Shown here: piece by piece, positions 17,433 to 26,445 of the stretch
How the letters are laid out: every line of letters begins with the position of its first letter
Position numbering within the stretch: position 1 is the first letter of the stretch
DNA from: an uncultured Eubacteriales bacterium
GTDB lineage: Bacteria > Bacillota > Clostridia > Christensenellales > Aristaeellaceae
Assembly (NCBI GenBank): GCA_902778055.1
Contig: CACYWL010000007.1
Location: 62,001 to 126,000 of the forward strand
Length of the DNA stretch: 64,000 nucleotides
Reading direction: 5' to 3'
The notes under the pieces: generated by a model
What the model was told of the DNA's origin: nothing
The model's database searches: none
What the model saw: the letters and a program-made list of their open reading frames with translations, nothing else
Translations under genes and position numbers: made by a program

Positions 17433-18416
17433 ATGAAAACCAAAGCAGACGGGCCAAGCTTCGCCAGTCAGGTCAGGGAGGAGCTGGTTCGGCAGCCGCT
17501 CGGGAAAAGCTGCTGTCAACTGAGTGAAATTGATGCATTGACACAGACCTCCGGCCACCTGGCCTTTCGCGGACGGGGCGTCATTACAGTCTATTACAGA
17601 CTTGAAAATACCGGTGCAGCACGAAGACTGTTTCAGTTGCTGAAAATTCGGCTGAATGTGAATCCCATGCTGCATTATACGACGACCAAACAGCTTGGAG
17701 GACACCGCACATGGGTTTTGATGCTGGATGAAAAGGACTCCAGAATTCTTCTTGCAGCGCTGCATATGATCGAAACCGGAGAGGACGGAACCCTCTCCCT
17801 GAAAAGAAACGTTTCCCGCCATCCGATGACAAGGCAGTGCTGCCGAAAAGCTTTTTTGAGAGGAGCCTTTCTGGGAGCGGGCACCATGAGTAATCCCGAA
17901 AAGGGATATCATTTTGAATGGAAGGCTGAAAACGAGCGTCTGGCCGTAAATCTGCGCAGGCTGATGGAAAAAAGCGGATTTCCTTATCAAACCTATCTTC
18001 GCCGTAATATGCAGGTTATCTATATAAAGGAAGCTGATCAGATCATCTCTTTGCTTGCTCTGATGGGAGCATCAGGAAGCCTCCTGAAAATGGAAAACAT
18101 CCGTGTGAACAAGCAGACCAGACTTCATGCGACCCGTGCCGCAAACTGTGATGAACACAACAGCGAAAGAATGCTTGACGCTGCGCAAAAGCAGGCTGAA
18201 GCCTGCAGGAAAATCAGTCTGCAGCTCGGACTGTTCAATCTGCCGCCAGGCCTCCGAGAACTTGCCAGAAAAAGGATGGAAAACCCCGAGCTGAGCCTGA
18301 CGGAACTTGGAGAGGCCATGGAACCGCCGCTGGGTAAAAGCGCAGTTAATCACCGTCTTCGGCGGCTTATGCAGATCGCTTCGGAACTGGATCAGCAACA
18401 GTCCGGCGTACACTGA
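17433..18416 (+). CDS. whiA: DNA-binding protein WhiA
   Basis: 327 residues. An N-terminal LAGLIDADG-homing-endonuclease-like fold (about 1-215) with CCRKAFLRGAFLGAGTMSNPEKGYH is followed by a C-terminal helix-turn-helix: LRELARKRMENPELSLTELG, then KSAVNHRLRRL. WhiA affects cell division and chromosome segregation in Bacillus and sporulation in Streptomyces. A GGGAGGAG-type site lies farther upstream; the direct site AGGGAG is nine bases before the ATG. Last gene of the murB-rapZ-whiA group. Confidence 0.95.
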   Translation: MKTKADGPSFASQVREELVRQPLGKSCCQLSEIDALTQTSGHLAFRGRGVITVYYRLENTGAARRLFQLLKIRLNVNPMLHYTTTKQLGGHRTWVLMLDEKDSRILLAALHMIETGEDGTLSLKRNVSRHPMTRQCCRKAFLRGAFLGAGTMSNPEKGYHFEWKAENERLAVNLRRLMEKSGFPYQTYLRRNMQVIYIKEADQIISLLALMGASGSLLKMENIRVNKQTRLHATRAANCDEHNSERMLDAAQKQAEACRKISLQLGLFNLPPGLRELARKRMENPELSLTELGEAMEPPLGKSAVNHRLRRLMQIASELDQQQSGVH

Positions 18417-18525
18417 GGAAACGAGCTGCCATATTTACCGGGGAAGCATGTTATTTGATTTTCAGAGATAGGAAAACCATCGGAATCCGAACATGAACAT
18501 GAACTGAACGAACGGAGAAACAGGG

Positions 18526-20535
18526 ATGTTACTGGCAATTGGATTTTTTTTGTGCTTTCAGGTGCTCGGCGTATTCAGCATCAGATGCCTGATGCCCCGC
18601 AGAAGGGTCCTGGATCGTATCTGGCTTGGCATGTGTTTAGGTATCCTGGAGCAGATGTGGCTGCCGGCAGGATTTGCATTTCTGATGACCTTCCGGACGG
18701 CTGCCCATCTCTGCGCGCTTGTGGGAGGACTTGTGCTGGCGGCGGTCTGTTATTTCGTCCGTGACAGGAGGGCGGTACGCGTATGGGACCGGGATGAAAC
18801 GATCCTTGCCAGACAGATGTGCATATTTGTGCTGCCCCTTACGGTTTTGGGCGGATATCTGATGTATACGCATACCATGCGGGTGGACACATACGGAAAC
18901 TGGAATGTCGGCCAGGCAACTTACGGGGATCTTCCCATGCATCTGAGTTTTGTAACCTGCCTGATCGGAAAACGCTTTCCTGCGGATTATCCGTTTTATC
19001 CCGGTCACAGACTAAGCTATCCCTTCCTTTCGGACAGTCTGAGCTCAAGCTGGTACCTGCTCGGGTGCAGCCTTCAGGCATCCTTGATCCTGCCCGGAAC
19101 CTTCATGATGCTTTTATGCTACATGGGCGTCATGATTCTGGCCAGAGAAATGACGACCGGGAAAAAAACAGTATTGCTTGCTGCAGCTCTGTTCTTCCTG
19201 AACGGCGGGCTCGGTTTTCTATACGATTTTGATCAGGCCGCAGGTTATAACGCAAGCGGCGGGCTGACCGTACTGGATCGGCTGAGGACGATCATGGAGG
19301 GCTATTACAAAACACCCACCAATCAGCCTGAACCGAACAATCTGCGCTGGAGCAATGTGATCTGCGATCTGATGATTCCGCAACGGACGCTTCTCGGCGG
19401 GTGGGCTATGGGAATTCCCTGTTTCTATCTGCTCCAGACCATGCTCAGTCCGGAAGCTGCTGACAGAAAAGAGAAAAAAAGAGGAATCATTCTTCTCGGA
19501 GTTTGGGCGGGACTTCTCCCGTTGATTCATACGCATACCTTTGTGGCCCTGGCGCTGAGTTCTTTCGGCTTTATGTGCCATGACCTGATCCACAGGGGCC
19601 GGGTTCAGGGGAAAAGTATCCGGGAAATACTGGCTCTTTACGGGGGATATGCCTTCATCGCGGTGCTGTTTGCACTGCCGCAGCTGATCGGGTTTACTTT
19701 TGCGCAGACCTTTCAGAAGACCGGCGGAGCCCAGGGATTTATCAGGTTTCAGTTCAACTGGGTCAATAATCCGTCCGGAAACGGAATGCGCGATTTTTAC
19801 ATCTGGTTTTATGTAAAAAATATCGGTATTCCGTTTATTATGCTGCTTCTTGCCGCGGCGGAAAAGGATCCTCGGCAGAGAAGGCTTTTCAGCGGTATGA
19901 TTCCGATTGTCCTGGCTGCAGAACTGATCAGGTTTCAGCCCAACGAATACGACAACAATAAGCTGCTGTATCTGGCCTGGATGATCGGCTGCATGATTGT
20001 CAGCAACTGGGCAGCCCATGTGTGGCGGATGCTGAAGGGATTGAGGAGCAGACCGATGATTGCCATAGGAGCGGCTGTTCTCATTTTCCTGAGCCCTGTG
20101 CTCACTGTCGCGCGGGAATGTGTTTCAAGTTATCAGGCCTTCAGTTCCGAAGCTGTGGAAGCAGGGGAGTTTATCCGGGATCATACTGAACCGGATGCGA
20201 TCTGGCTGACAGGCACACAGCATCTGAATCCGGTATCATCCATTGCGGGGCGGACAATCGTGTGCGGCCCGGATCTGTGGCTTTACTGGCACGGTTTTGA
20301 TACCTCCGAAAGAAGACTGGACCTGATGTGCTTTTACGAATCGCCGGAGGAGTATCGGGAGATTCCGGAAAAATACGGGGTGAGCTATATCTATGTTTCC
20401 TCCTATGAGAGGAGCAGCTATGAAGTGAATGAAGAAGCCCTGAAGAAGCTTTATAAACCTATTTTTGAGAATGATGAAGCAACAATTTATCAGGTTGAAC
20501 CTGAATCCGAAAAGGAATTAATGCCTGACGGATAG
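18526..20535 (+). CDS. Large polytopic membrane protein, possible GT-C glycosyltransferase
   Basis: 669 residues with roughly 12-14 membrane spans through about residue 540, then a soluble C-terminal part of about 130 residues. The first large loop carries TYGDLPMHLSF (about 145) and later GHRLSYPFLSD, a layout like GT-C enzymes in which an acidic residue after the first helix binds a lipid-phosphate sugar donor. The C-terminal part (AGEFIRDHTEPDAIWLTGTQ, then GVSYIYVSSYER) also resembles the soluble end of GT-C proteins. The family call is inference from shape. GGAG precedes the ATG by about ten bases. No polysaccharide genes are adjacent. Confidence 0.6.
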   Translation: MLLAIGFFLCFQVLGVFSIRCLMPRRRVLDRIWLGMCLGILEQMWLPAGFAFLMTFRTAAHLCALVGGLVLAAVCYFVRDRRAVRVWDRDETILARQMCIFVLPLTVLGGYLMYTHTMRVDTYGNWNVGQATYGDLPMHLSFVTCLIGKRFPADYPFYPGHRLSYPFLSDSLSSSWYLLGCSLQASLILPGTFMMLLCYMGVMILAREMTTGKKTVLLAAALFFLNGGLGFLYDFDQAAGYNASGGLTVLDRLRTIMEGYYKTPTNQPEPNNLRWSNVICDLMIPQRTLLGGWAMGIPCFYLLQTMLSPEAADRKEKKRGIILLGVWAGLLPLIHTHTFVALALSSFGFMCHDLIHRGRVQGKSIREILALYGGYAFIAVLFALPQLIGFTFAQTFQKTGGAQGFIRFQFNWVNNPSGNGMRDFYIWFYVKNIGIPFIMLLLAAAEKDPRQRRLFSGMIPIVLAAELIRFQPNEYDNNKLLYLAWMIGCMIVSNWAAHVWRMLKGLRSRPMIAIGAAVLIFLSPVLTVARECVSSYQAFSSEAVEAGEFIRDHTEPDAIWLTGTQHLNPVSSIAGRTIVCGPDLWLYWHGFDTSERRLDLMCFYESPEEYREIPEKYGVSYIYVSSYERSSYEVNEEALKKLYKPIFENDEATIYQVEPESEKELMPDG

Positions 20536-20601
20536 AAAAACTGAAATATACACTGCCAGGCACAGAAAACGAACCTGCAGATTATATCGGGAGGACACAG
20601 A

Positions 20602-22683
20602 ATGCAAGACAGGAAAGAAGCAAGGCTCCAGGCGGAAAAACTGGTATCGCAGATGACAATTGAGGAGAAGGCCAGTCAGCTGAAGTATGATGCTCCTGCG
20701 ATCCCGCGGCTTGGCATTCCGGCGTACAACTGGTGGAACGAGGCGCTTCACGGCGTTGCGCGCGCAGGCACCGCAACTGTTTTTCCCCAGGCTGTCGGTT
20801 TGGCTGCGATGTTTGACGAAGAAATGCAGCAGCAGATCGGTGAGACCATTGCTGAAGAAGCACGGGCCAAGTATAACGGGCAGAGCACTCATGGCGATCG
20901 GGACATCTATAAGGGCCTGACTGTCTGGAGTCCCAATATCAACATCTTCCGTGACCCTCGCTGGGGCAGGGGACATGAAACCTATGGGGAAGATCCTTAT
21001 CTGACCTCCCGGCTTGGGATCCGTTTTATCCGCGGACTTCAGGGAGATGGGAAGTATCTGAAGACGGCTGCGTGCAGCAAGCATTTTGCAGTTCATTCCG
21101 GACCTGAGGCAGAACGGCATCATTTTGATGCGAAGGTTTCCAGGAAGGATATGTTCGAGACTTATCTGCCGGCTTTCGAAGCGACCGTCAAGGAGGCGAA
21201 TGTCGAGAGCGTGATGGGTGCCTACAACCGCGTAAACGGAGAGCCGGCCTGCGGATCGAAGACGCTGCTGAAGGATATCCTGCGCGGAAAATGGGGGTTC
21301 CAGGGCCACGTTGTCAGCGACTGCTGGGCGATCAGCGATTTTCACAACCATCATATGGTTACCTCCACGGCCCCGGAGAGCGCTGCGCTGGCCATGGAAA
21401 ACGGCTGCGATCTGAACTGCGGGAACACTTACCTGCATATTCTGGAGGCGTTGAAGGAAGGCCTGGTAACGGAGGCGCAGATTACGGAAGCCTGCACCCG
21501 TCTGATGACGACCAGGGTTCTGCTTGGCCTTTTTGATGATGAATGTGAATACAACCGGATTCCCGTGACTGCCTGTGATACGGACGAGCATGATCAGCTG
21601 GCGCTTTCTGCCGCCGAGAAGAGCATGGTTCTGCTGGAAAATGACGGAACCCTTCCTCTCGATGCGTCCAAAGTGAAAACGATCGCAGTCATTGGCCCCA
21701 ATGCGGACAGCGTCATGGCGCTGGAGGGAAACTATAACGGTACCAGCAGCAGATATGTCACCTTTTTGAAAGGAATCCGATCCTATGCCGCCGCGCATGG
21801 AATCCGTGTGCTTTACAGCCTTGGATGCCATCTTTACAAGGACCGTACCTCGGGACTTGCACAGGCGGATGACCGGCTGGCAGAAGCTGCAATGTATGCC
21901 GAAATCGCAGATGTTACGGTTGCATGCGTCGGACTGGACGCCGGGCTGGAAGGCGAAGAAGGGGATACTGGAAATGAATACTTCAGCGGAGACAAAAAGG
22001 ATCTCATGATCCCGGAAAGCCAGAGAAAGCTCATGAACATGCTGAAGAGCAAGGCCAGGAAGCTTGTGACCGTTATTGCCGCCGGGTCGAGTCTGAATGT
22101 TCCGGAAGGCAACGCAAAGATTTTTGCCTGGTATCCGGGACAGGCAGGCGGAACCGCACTGGCCAGGATTCTTTTCGGAGAGGTAAATCCCAGCGGAAGA
22201 CTGCCGGTGACTTTTTATCATGATGTTTCTGAGCTGCCTGACTTTGAAGATTATTCCATGAAAAACAGAACCTACAGGTATTTCGAAGGGAAACCGCTGT
22301 ATCCCTTCGGATTTGGTCTGAGTTACACGACCTTCCAGATCATGGAAGCCGCGGTGGACGGTGAAACGGTCAGAACCACTGTCCGGAATACGGGGAACAG
22401 AGACGGAGAAACGGTGATTCAGGTCTATGCCGGATGTGAAAGCCCCCTGGCTCCGAAACACCCGAAACTGTGCGGATTCGGAAGGATCGCGGTGAAGGCC
22501 GGGGAGACAAGGGAAATTTCGATTCGTCTGGACCCGCTTACCTGGACCGTTGTCGATGAGCAGGGAGAACGCCAGACCGCCGAGCATGGTATCCTTTACG
22601 TTGGACTGTATCAGCCGGATGCCAGAAGCACGGAACTGACAGGCGCTTCGCCTGTTCAGATCAAAAAAAAACTGAAGGATTGA
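20602..22683 (+). CDS. Glycoside hydrolase family 3, beta-xylosidase/beta-glucosidase type
   Basis: 693 residues without a signal peptide, so intracellular. Domain 1 (about 10-330, TIM barrel) has YNWWNEALHGVAR, SPNINIFRDPRWGRGHETYG, KHFAVHSGPE and GHVVSDCWAI, where Asp240 is the expected nucleophile. Domain 2 (about 345-560) has KSMVLLENDGTLPL. A fibronectin-III-like domain closes the protein (VRTTVRNTGNRDGETVIQVY). The NWWNEALHGVA form is typical of xylosidase-like GH3 enzymes, but substrate specificity is uncertain. GGGAGGA is ten bases before the ATG. It starts 66 bases after the membrane protein gene and ends in a strong terminator. Confidence 0.92.
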   Translation: MQDRKEARLQAEKLVSQMTIEEKASQLKYDAPAIPRLGIPAYNWWNEALHGVARAGTATVFPQAVGLAAMFDEEMQQQIGETIAEEARAKYNGQSTHGDRDIYKGLTVWSPNINIFRDPRWGRGHETYGEDPYLTSRLGIRFIRGLQGDGKYLKTAACSKHFAVHSGPEAERHHFDAKVSRKDMFETYLPAFEATVKEANVESVMGAYNRVNGEPACGSKTLLKDILRGKWGFQGHVVSDCWAISDFHNHHMVTSTAPESAALAMENGCDLNCGNTYLHILEALKEGLVTEAQITEACTRLMTTRVLLGLFDDECEYNRIPVTACDTDEHDQLALSAAEKSMVLLENDGTLPLDASKVKTIAVIGPNADSVMALEGNYNGTSSRYVTFLKGIRSYAAAHGIRVLYSLGCHLYKDRTSGLAQADDRLAEAAMYAEIADVTVACVGLDAGLEGEEGDTGNEYFSGDKKDLMIPESQRKLMNMLKSKARKLVTVIAAGSSLNVPEGNAKIFAWYPGQAGGTALARILFGEVNPSGRLPVTFYHDVSELPDFEDYSMKNRTYRYFEGKPLYPFGFGLSYTTFQIMEAAVDGETVRTTVRNTGNRDGETVIQVYAGCESPLAPKHPKLCGFGRIAVKAGETREISIRLDPLTWTVVDEQGERQTAEHGILYVGLYQPDARSTELTGASPVQIKKKLKD

Positions 22684-22718
22684 TTGCCTTTCATCCTTTA
22701 AGAAACCCGTCAGTGAAG

Positions 22719-22751
22719 GAGATCAGGGGATATCCCTGGTCTCTTTTTTAT
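22719..22751 (+). terminator. Intrinsic terminator of the GH3 gene
   Basis: GAGATCAGGG (22719-22728) pairs with CCCTGGTCTC (22734-22743, one G-T pair) around GATAT, followed by TTTTTTA. Confidence 0.9.
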
Positions 22752-22836
22752 TACAAAGTTGTTAATTTTCTGTCAGATGCTGGCAGAACCCTTGCGGGCA
22801 GGAAAAAATCAACATGCATGCCAAAGGAGATGTAAC

Positions 22837-24237
22837 ATGAGAAAAGTTCAGTTTACCGAAACAGTCCTTCGGGATGCAAATCAGTCCCTGATGGCCACAA
22901 GGCTTCCCTATGCTGATTATGCAAAGATTCTTCCCGTAATGGACAAAGCAGGCTATTACTCTGTTGAATGCTGGGGAGGAGCGACCTTTGACAGCTGTCT
23001 CAGATATCTGAAAGAGGATCCCTGGGAACGTCTGAGAAACATTCGGAAAAACATGCCCAATACCCGGCTTCAGATGCTGCTGCGGGGGCAGAATCTGCTC
23101 GGATATAAGCACTATCATGACGACGTGGTGGAAAAGTTTGTCGAGCTGAGCATCAGGAACGGCATCGATATCATCCGCATTTTTGACGCGCTGAACGATT
23201 TCAGGAATCTGGGGACCGCATTGGATGCGACCAAGAAATATGCTACGGCCAGAACGGTTGCATCCGGATGCATCAGTTACACGCAAAGCCCTGTGCACAC
23301 GGTGGACAAGTATGTTGAAATGTGCAAGGAGCTTGTAAAAATGGGCTTTGACACGCTGTGCCTGAAGGATATGGCCGGTACGATGAGCCCCTATGAAGCG
23401 GAACATCTGATCAAGGGCATCAAGGACGCGGTGGGTGATGTCCCCGTGATTCTTCATACTCACTGCACGACCGGCATGGCCTATATGACGCTGACCAAGG
23501 CCATCGAGAGCGGTGTCGATGTGATTGATACCGCTACCAGCTGCTTCTCCAACGGAACCAGTCAGGCGGCCACCGAAACCATGTTCTATGCTTTGCAGCA
23601 GTATGGAATTGAAACGGATCTGAATGAAAAGGTCATTAATCAGGTCAATGACTTCTTCAAGCCCGTGAAACAAAAGTATATTGACAGCGGACTGATCAAC
23701 CCGAAATCCATGGCGACGGACTCCCAGGCTCTGGTATATAAAGTGCCCGGCGGTATGCTGAGCAATATGATCGCCAATCTGAAAGACATGAACGCCATGG
23801 ATCGTTTTGACGAGGCCCTGGTGGAAATTCCGGCTGTCAGAAAGGATCTTGGGTATCCGCCGCTGGTGACTCCGCTGAGCCAGATGGTTGGTAATCAGGC
23901 TGTTACCAATGTCCTGGTAGGCGAAAGGTATAAAAACATTTCCAACGAGGTTAAGAATTATTTCCGTGGGGAGTACGGTATTGCCCCTGCTCCGGTGGAC
24001 AAAGCTCTGGAAGAAAAAATCCTGGGAGAGGGCGGAAAGCCTGTAGACTGCCGTATTGAAGACAGCAAACGCACCGGGGAGGATTTCAGAAAGGCGAAGG
24101 AAGCTCTGGGCGATCTCGCGGAGACCGAAGAGGATGTGATGAGCTACATTTGCTTCCCGGCTCAGGCCGAGCAATTCCTGAAGGATCGGAAAGCCGAGAG
24201 AGAAAAGAGAGTCACCTACACCATCGTCGAGGCGTAA
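22837..24237 (+). CDS. oadA: Oxaloacetate decarboxylase alpha / pyruvate carboxylase subunit B, carboxyltransferase
   Basis: 466 residues. The HMGL-like TIM barrel opens with TETVLRDANQSLMATRLP. Lys177 in CLKDMAG is the expected carbamylated lysine, and His207/His209 in HTHCTTGM are metal ligands. A PYC-OADA conserved domain fills about 310-460. It transfers CO2 between oxaloacetate and biotin. No C-terminal biotinyl domain is present because a separate carrier is encoded two genes later. Start ATG 22837 behind AAAGGAGA. With oadG, the biotin carrier and oadB it forms a membrane complex that decarboxylates oxaloacetate to pyruvate and exports sodium. Confidence 0.93.
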   Translation: MRKVQFTETVLRDANQSLMATRLPYADYAKILPVMDKAGYYSVECWGGATFDSCLRYLKEDPWERLRNIRKNMPNTRLQMLLRGQNLLGYKHYHDDVVEKFVELSIRNGIDIIRIFDALNDFRNLGTALDATKKYATARTVASGCISYTQSPVHTVDKYVEMCKELVKMGFDTLCLKDMAGTMSPYEAEHLIKGIKDAVGDVPVILHTHCTTGMAYMTLTKAIESGVDVIDTATSCFSNGTSQAATETMFYALQQYGIETDLNEKVINQVNDFFKPVKQKYIDSGLINPKSMATDSQALVYKVPGGMLSNMIANLKDMNAMDRFDEALVEIPAVRKDLGYPPLVTPLSQMVGNQAVTNVLVGERYKNISNEVKNYFRGEYGIAPAPVDKALEEKILGEGGKPVDCRIEDSKRTGEDFRKAKEALGDLAETEEDVMSYICFPAQAEQFLKDRKAEREKRVTYTIVEA

Positions 24238-24249
24238 GGAGGAGAGCAG

Positions 24250-24648
24250 ATGGAAAGCGTAAAAGGCGAGATGCTCCCCGTGGGCACCGCACTGGTAGAC
24301 TCTGTGCTGGGCTACGCTGTGGTTTTTATCGGGCTGACGCTTCTGATGATTGTGATTATCGCGGTCGGAAAAATCATGGTCGCGCAGGCGAAGGAATCCG
24401 CTCGAAGGGCGAAGGAGAAGCTGGCAAACACCAGATCGCCTGAAGAGTACGAGCGTTCCGTGAACGGAAAGCAGGCGGAGTCTCCCGAAACTCCCGGCAA
24501 GCCCCTGGCTCCGGGCAGCGCAGGCGAGGTGAAGCTCTATGACACGGATCCCCGTGATGCAGCCATGATCATGGCGATCGTTGCGGACAGAATGCAAAAA
24601 CCCCTGAATGAGCTCCGGTTCATATCCATCAAGGAGGTTAAGGAATAA
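24250..24648 (+). CDS. oadG: Oxaloacetate decarboxylase gamma chain-like membrane protein
   Basis: 132 residues. One membrane helix (about 20-43: LGYAVVFIGLTLLMIVIIAV) is followed by a charged cytoplasmic tail, with a Pro/Gly-rich linker near 80-90 and a C-terminal segment DPRDAAMIMAIVADRMQ. This matches OadG-family subunits, which anchor the alpha chain to the membrane and aid complex assembly. AAGGAGGAG precedes the ATG. Its stop overlaps the next start (TAATG), so it is coupled to the biotin carrier gene. Confidence 0.85.
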   Translation: MESVKGEMLPVGTALVDSVLGYAVVFIGLTLLMIVIIAVGKIMVAQAKESARRAKEKLANTRSPEEYERSVNGKQAESPETPGKPLAPGSAGEVKLYDTDPRDAAMIMAIVADRMQKPLNELRFISIKEVKE

Positions 24649-25043
24649 TGAAGTATAAAGTGACCCTGAAGGGGAAAACCTATGAAGTCGAAGTGAATCA
24701 GGGTGAAGCCATGATTCTGGATGAATACGAGGCGATTGCTCCCGCTGCGCCCGCAGCTCCCGCCGCGGTTCCCGCTCCTGCGCCGGCTGCCGCTCCTGCG
24801 GCTGCACCGGCTGCGAAGACCGCGGTGGAGGGTGAGCAGGTGAAGTCTCCCATGCCCGGAACCATTGTCAAGGTCAATGTGTCCGCCGGTCAGAGCGTGA
24901 AAAACGGAGACGTGCTGGCTGTCCTGGAAGCCATGAAAATGGAGAACGAGATCATGGCCCCCCATGATGCAAAGATCGCCCAGGTTCTTGTGGACGCGGG
25001 TACAAAGGTTGATTCCGGGACGCCGCTTCTCGTACTGAACTGA
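24648..25043 (+). CDS. Biotin carboxyl carrier protein of the decarboxylase
   Basis: 131 residues. A short beta-rich N-terminus (about 1-30) is joined by an Ala/Pro-rich flexible linker (about 31-60, repeats of AAP and PAP) to a biotinyl domain (about 63-131). The domain contains EAMKMENE, whose lysine is the biotin attachment site, and the SPMPGTIVKV opening typical of biotin carriers. It shuttles carboxybiotin between the carboxyltransferase OadA and the membrane decarboxylase OadB. Start overlaps the oadG stop by one base. Confidence 0.93.
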   Translation: MKYKVTLKGKTYEVEVNQGEAMILDEYEAIAPAAPAAPAAVPAPAPAAAPAAAPAAKTAVEGEQVKSPMPGTIVKVNVSAGQSVKNGDVLAVLEAMKMENEIMAPHDAKIAQVLVDAGTKVDSGTPLLVLN

Positions 25044-25059
25044 CGGGGAGGGAACGCGA

Positions 25060-26274
25060 ATGAGTATCTTTGAATCCCTGGGCAAGCTTGTTCAGGAATC
25101 CGGCTTTGCGGCCATCCTGATCGGGGACGGATGGAAGAACCTTGTCATGATCATCATCGCCTGCGTACTGCTTTACCTCGGAATCAGGAAGCAGTACGAA
25201 CCTCTGCTGATGGTAGGAATTGCGACCGGCTGCCTTCTGGCCAATGTCAGCGCCCTGGGCGGCTTCGCCAATTCCCTTTATCACCAGGAGCTCTGGGATG
25301 AGTTTCTGCAGGAAGGCGGGCCTCACGCTCACAGCTACGGATATATTATGGCCAACGGCGGCCTGATCGATATTCTGTACATGGGTGTCAAGGCCGGTCT
25401 GTATCCCTGCCTGATCTTCATCGGCATCGGCGCCATGACAGACTTTGGTCCGCTGATTTCCAATCCCAAATCCCTGCTGCTGGGTGCAGCAGCGCAGTTC
25501 GGCGTATTCTTCGCTTTTTTCGGCGCGACGCTGCTGGGCTTTAACGGCAATGAAGCTGCCTCTATCGGCATCATAGGCGGTGCGGATGGGCCGACCGCCA
25601 TTCTGACGACCACGAAGCTGGCACCCCATCTGCTTGGGCCGATCGCTGTGGCCGCCTACAGCTATATGGCTTTGATCCCCATGATTCAGCCTCCGCTGAT
25701 GAAAGCACTGACCACCAAGGAAGAACGCAAAGTTAAGATGGAACAGCTGCGGACAGTCAGCAAGACGGAAAAAATCCTGTTCCCGATCATCGTAACCATC
25801 TTTGTGGTGCTTCTACTGCCTTCCACGGCTCCGCTGATCGGGTGTCTGATGTTCGGAAATCTGCTGAAGGAAACCGGAGTTACGGAACGTCTGAGCGATG
25901 TGGCGCAGAATGCACTGATGAACATTGTGACACTTTTCCTCGGAATCAGCGTCGGCGCGACGATGGTCGGATCAAACTTCCTGAGCGTCCAGACGATTTA
26001 CATCGTTATTCTGGGCCTGATTGCCTTCAGCTTCAGCACCATTGGCGGACTGGTCGTGGGTAAACTGATGTACAAGCTGAGCGGAGGAAAGATTAATCCC
26101 CTGATCGGTTCCGCAGGCGTGTCTGCTGTTCCGATGGCTGCCCGCGTCAGCCAGAAGGTAGGGCAGAAGGAAAATCCATCGAACTTCCTGCTGATGCATG
26201 CCATGGGCCCCAATGTAGCCGGCGTCATCGGTTCAGCCATCGCTGCAGGTTTCCTGATGAGCCTGTTTGGATAA
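25060..26274 (+). CDS. oadB: Sodium-pumping oxaloacetate decarboxylase beta chain
   Basis: 404 residues with about nine to eleven membrane helices. The conserved GADGPTAI (about residue 175), the GGLIDILYMGVKAGLYPCLIFIG region (quoted in part), and FLGISVGATMVGSNFL with the proposed sodium-ligand asparagines and serines are those of the OadB/GcdB/MmdB family. It decarboxylates carboxybiotin and pumps sodium out. GGGGAGGG lies about ten bases before the ATG. Last gene of the four-gene operon; no clear terminator is seen before the pckA promoter. Confidence 0.94.
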   Translation: MSIFESLGKLVQESGFAAILIGDGWKNLVMIIIACVLLYLGIRKQYEPLLMVGIATGCLLANVSALGGFANSLYHQELWDEFLQEGGPHAHSYGYIMANGGLIDILYMGVKAGLYPCLIFIGIGAMTDFGPLISNPKSLLLGAAAQFGVFFAFFGATLLGFNGNEAASIGIIGGADGPTAILTTTKLAPHLLGPIAVAAYSYMALIPMIQPPLMKALTTKEERKVKMEQLRTVSKTEKILFPIIVTIFVVLLLPSTAPLIGCLMFGNLLKETGVTERLSDVAQNALMNIVTLFLGISVGATMVGSNFLSVQTIYIVILGLIAFSFSTIGGLVVGKLMYKLSGGKINPLIGSAGVSAVPMAARVSQKVGQKENPSNFLLMHAMGPNVAGVIGSAIAAGFLMSLFG

Positions 26275-26356
26275 TGATTTGAATAAAGAGTTCGCTGGAT
26301 GGCAGAAGACTGCGAATGGGAAGACGGGAAACGGTATCTCTTTTCGCAAATGGCAG

Positions 26357-26385
26357 TTGTTATTTTCGGTTAACTGGAATATAAT
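26357..26385 (+). promoter_or_regulatory. Promoter of pckA
   Basis: TTGTTA (26357-26362), 17-base spacer, perfect TATAAT (26380-26385). Confidence 0.75.
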
Positions 26386-26445
26386 GATAAATGCGGTTCG
26401 GCCGTGCTCCGGCTAATGTGAATCGCAGAGAAAGAGGTATTTACG

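Noticed and set aside
20518..24807. Two long minus-strand frames (about 690 and 680 codons) opposite the GH3 gene and oadA
   Set aside because: Both are shadows of clear plus-strand genes, and neither has a ribosome site.
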